A DNA stretch of 7,381 bases from Nitrososphaera sp. (GTDB lineage Archaea > Thermoproteota > Nitrososphaeria > Nitrososphaerales > Nitrososphaeraceae). Every line of letters begins with the position of its first letter. Position 1 is the first letter of the stretch. A model generated the notes under the pieces. The model did not search any database. It was not told the DNA's origin and worked only from the letters and a program-made list of their open reading frames with translations. Made by a program: the position numbers and the translations under genes. Below are positions 5,905 to 7,381 of this stretch, piece after piece. Where the stretch lies: assembly GCA_025929855.1 (NCBI GenBank), contig JAICPK010000042.1, positions 1 through 7,381 on the forward strand, read 5' to 3'.

Positions 5905-7380
5905 TTACTCTGTGGCTATTCGCACTAGTTCAGAAATTTGCTTGCCTTTATCCTGAGAAAGTGCTGAAATTCCACCAGTCAAGCTCTGAGCTACAATGCC
6001 TTTTTCTGCAAGTACTTCGGCAACTCTGAGCGAAGTATTACCCATCATGCAGACGAGCAATGCTTTTCCATTATTTCCTTCTCCGCCCAATGCACTATCC
6101 AGTTCCTCTGGAATCTTTTGGGTTGCTAAAAGTCGCTCCACGTCGCTAGCCTTTGGGACAGAGATCCTGTTTTCATCAACGCCCAGAGAATTGGCAATTA
6201 ACTCTATTCCCTCCTTGCGGGGAGTATACATTGTGTGAATCCAAAGAACTCTGTTGTAGTTTCCGATGTTCGATACAGCTTCTTGTAGAGGAACCTCTAG
6301 GCGGTCCTCTGGTGTCTCTTGCATCATTTCAATGCTCCTTCTGTACTTTTGGATTCCATCTGCAACCATTACAACAAACTTTCTACCTCCCTCTCCACCG
6401 AAATTCGCCATCTGCATCACCGCGTAAAGCGCAAGGCCACTGCTTTCTCCCATGTCGTATCCCTTGTCTACGAAAAACTTCAACAGACGTTTTGCCTGTT
6501 CAAAATCTACTTCATGTTGTCCAGCGTACCGCTCAGGCTCATAGAACTTCAAGCCTGCTGCCTTTCCCTTGGTCCTTATTCCTGCAACATCTTGGTTACT
6601 AAGTGGGAAGACTACATGTAGTGACTTCTTTCCATATTTGTCCATCAAGTATCTGCTTAAGCCACCTGAGGTGCCACCTGTACCAAAGGTGCAGACAACT
6701 TTGAATTCGGCTAGCGAATGGCCTTGTTCAGTCAATTGCTGATCCATCTCTTGGGCTGTCACAGTTCTGTGAACCTCAATATTCAGCTCATTGTCGTACT
6801 GTTCGGGGCAGAAACAACCGTAGATCCTTGCAAGAAGCTTTGCCAAGTTTATTATGTCTTGACTTGCTAGAAGTTCCTCTGCCTCTGAGCGTGATTTATC
6901 AAAAATCGCAGGATCAAATCCGATTTCAACGAGCTGTGAGCGAATATTCGATGCAGTTGCTTTAGCAGCCAAAAGATTCGGATTACCCTTCATACCCGGA
7001 GCAGGGCAAATGTCCATATCCAGGTTTATGATGTGTGTTCTCTCATTTCTCAACTCCTCAAATACTCCTTCCTGAAGCTTCCTGGATACGAGGGTAACGA
7101 CGTCTAGGCCGAGCCGACCGATCTGCCCTAGAGCAATTCCAAAGTTACCCGAGGTCGCTTCAATTATTGTCTGTCCACTCTTCAGTTTGCCTGACGCAAT
7201 GGCATCATAGATTATGCGTACTGCGGGCCTTACTTTGATTGAGCCTGCAAGCAAGTTTGAATCAAACTTACCGAAAACTTGCAGATCTTTATCGGCAAGA
7301 TCCAAGCCGTACTCAATTCTTGCACACTGCTTCAAATCTTCAGTAATGTCGATCAGCGGTGTTGGATTAACAACCTTCGC
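5905..7380 (-). CDS. Cysteine-synthase-like PLP enzyme fused to a C-terminal rhodanese-like domain (5' end outside window)
   Basis: Fold-type II PLP enzyme of the cysteine synthase/cystathionine beta-synthase family. The frame stays open past the TTG at 7335 to the window edge; those 15 codons encode the family N-terminal motif NPTPL, so the true start is upstream and the gene is partial. Counting from that TTG: PLP-binding lysine 34 in AGSIKVRPA, TSGNFGIAL at 61-69 and the phosphate loop FGTGGTSGG at 217-225 (both standard), GESSGLALYA at 296-305, and ADGIQKY at 325-331. The usual N-P-x-G-S-x-K-D-R around the lysine is altered to LLAGSIKVR. An extra stretch of about 40 residues (roughly 125-168) sits before EQYDNELNIEVHR. 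From about 345 a rhodanese-like domain follows, with loop CMMGNTS at 429-435 (candidate sulfur-carrying C429) and LTGGISAL at 452-459. Fusion of the two suggests persulfide or sulfide handling, but the substrate is unknown. Convergent with the aldehyde dehydrogenase gene. Confidence 0.85.
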   Translation of the reverse strand, partial: AKVVNPTPLIDITEDLKQCARIEYGLDLADKDLQVFGKFDSNLLAGSIKVRPAVRIIYDAIASGKLKSGQTIIEATSGNFGIALGQIGRLGLDVVTLVSRKLQEGVFEELRNERTHIINLDMDICPAPGMKGNPNLLAAKATASNIRSQLVEIGFDPAIFDKSRSEAEELLASQDIINLAKLLARIYGCFCPEQYDNELNIEVHRTVTAQEMDQQLTEQGHSLAEFKVVCTFGTGGTSGGLSRYLMDKYGKKSLHVVFPLSNQDVAGIRTKGKAAGLKFYEPERYAGQHEVDFEQAKRLLKFFVDKGYDMGESSGLALYAVMQMANFGGEGGRKFVVMVADGIQKYRRSIEMMQETPEDRLEVPLQEAVSNIGNYNRVLWIHTMYTPRKEGIELIANSLGVDENRISVPKASDVERLLATQKIPEELDSALGGEGNNGKALLVCMMGNTSLRVAEVLAEKGIVAQSLTGGISALSQDKGKQISELVRIATE

Positions 7381-7381
7381 A

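Noticed and set aside
6153..6602. 149-residue open frame on the plus strand within the PLP-rhodanese gene
   Set aside because: Antisense shadow of a gene with clear PLP and rhodanese motifs; composition is low-quality and there is no promoter.

Overview
The window looks like chromosomal DNA of an ammonia-oxidising-type archaeon (Nitrososphaeria/Thaumarchaeota), probably of the Nitrososphaera side. The clues are an archaeal-type riboflavin pathway (GTP cyclohydrolase III plus a RibD-C-type reductase, with archaeal RibB and RibH), two promoters with TATA-like boxes about 27 bases before the start codon and no leader (typical archaeal leaderless promoters), and mostly absent Shine-Dalgarno sequences. 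The genus is inferred; no rRNA or marker gene is present to prove it.

Layout. Bases 1-145 are a promoter region, possibly divergent. Bases 146-3880 (+) form a tight five-gene operon: ribB (DHBP synthase), ribH (lumazine synthase), GTP cyclohydrolase III (arfA), an amidohydrolase-superfamily enzyme, and the diaminopyrimidinone-phosphate reductase (arfC). Neighbours are 10 bases apart or overlap by 4-23 bases. Bases 3881-4052 are a regulatory gap with a 9-bp inverted repeat, a TATA-like box and a perfect 14-bp palindrome touching the next ATG. Bases 4053-5624 (+) encode an aldehyde dehydrogenase of the 1-pyrroline-5-carboxylate dehydrogenase type. Bases 5625-5904 are an AT-rich gap between convergent genes. 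Bases 5905-7380 (-) encode a cysteine-synthase-like PLP enzyme fused to a rhodanese-like domain; its N-terminus lies beyond the window edge.

How the genes work together. ArfA opens GTP to a formylaminopyrimidine, ArfC later reduces the ribosyl side chain, RibB makes the four-carbon unit from ribulose 5-phosphate, and RibH joins the branches into lumazine. Between ArfA and ArfC chemistry a deformylation (ArfB) is needed, and after ArfC a deamination and a dephosphorylation. The amidohydrolase sits exactly between arfA and arfC. It carries the complete HxH / HxxE / H / D set of cytosine- and guanine-type deaminases, so it is the outstanding candidate here for an unassigned step of archaeal riboflavin synthesis: most likely the deaminase, alternatively a replacement for the ArfB deformylase. 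Riboflavin synthase, flavokinase and a deaminase of the RibD type are not in the window.

The second unusual item is the PLP-rhodanese fusion, with an altered lysine loop and an insertion of about 40 residues. The remaining findings are small palindromes at the two promoters that could be operators.
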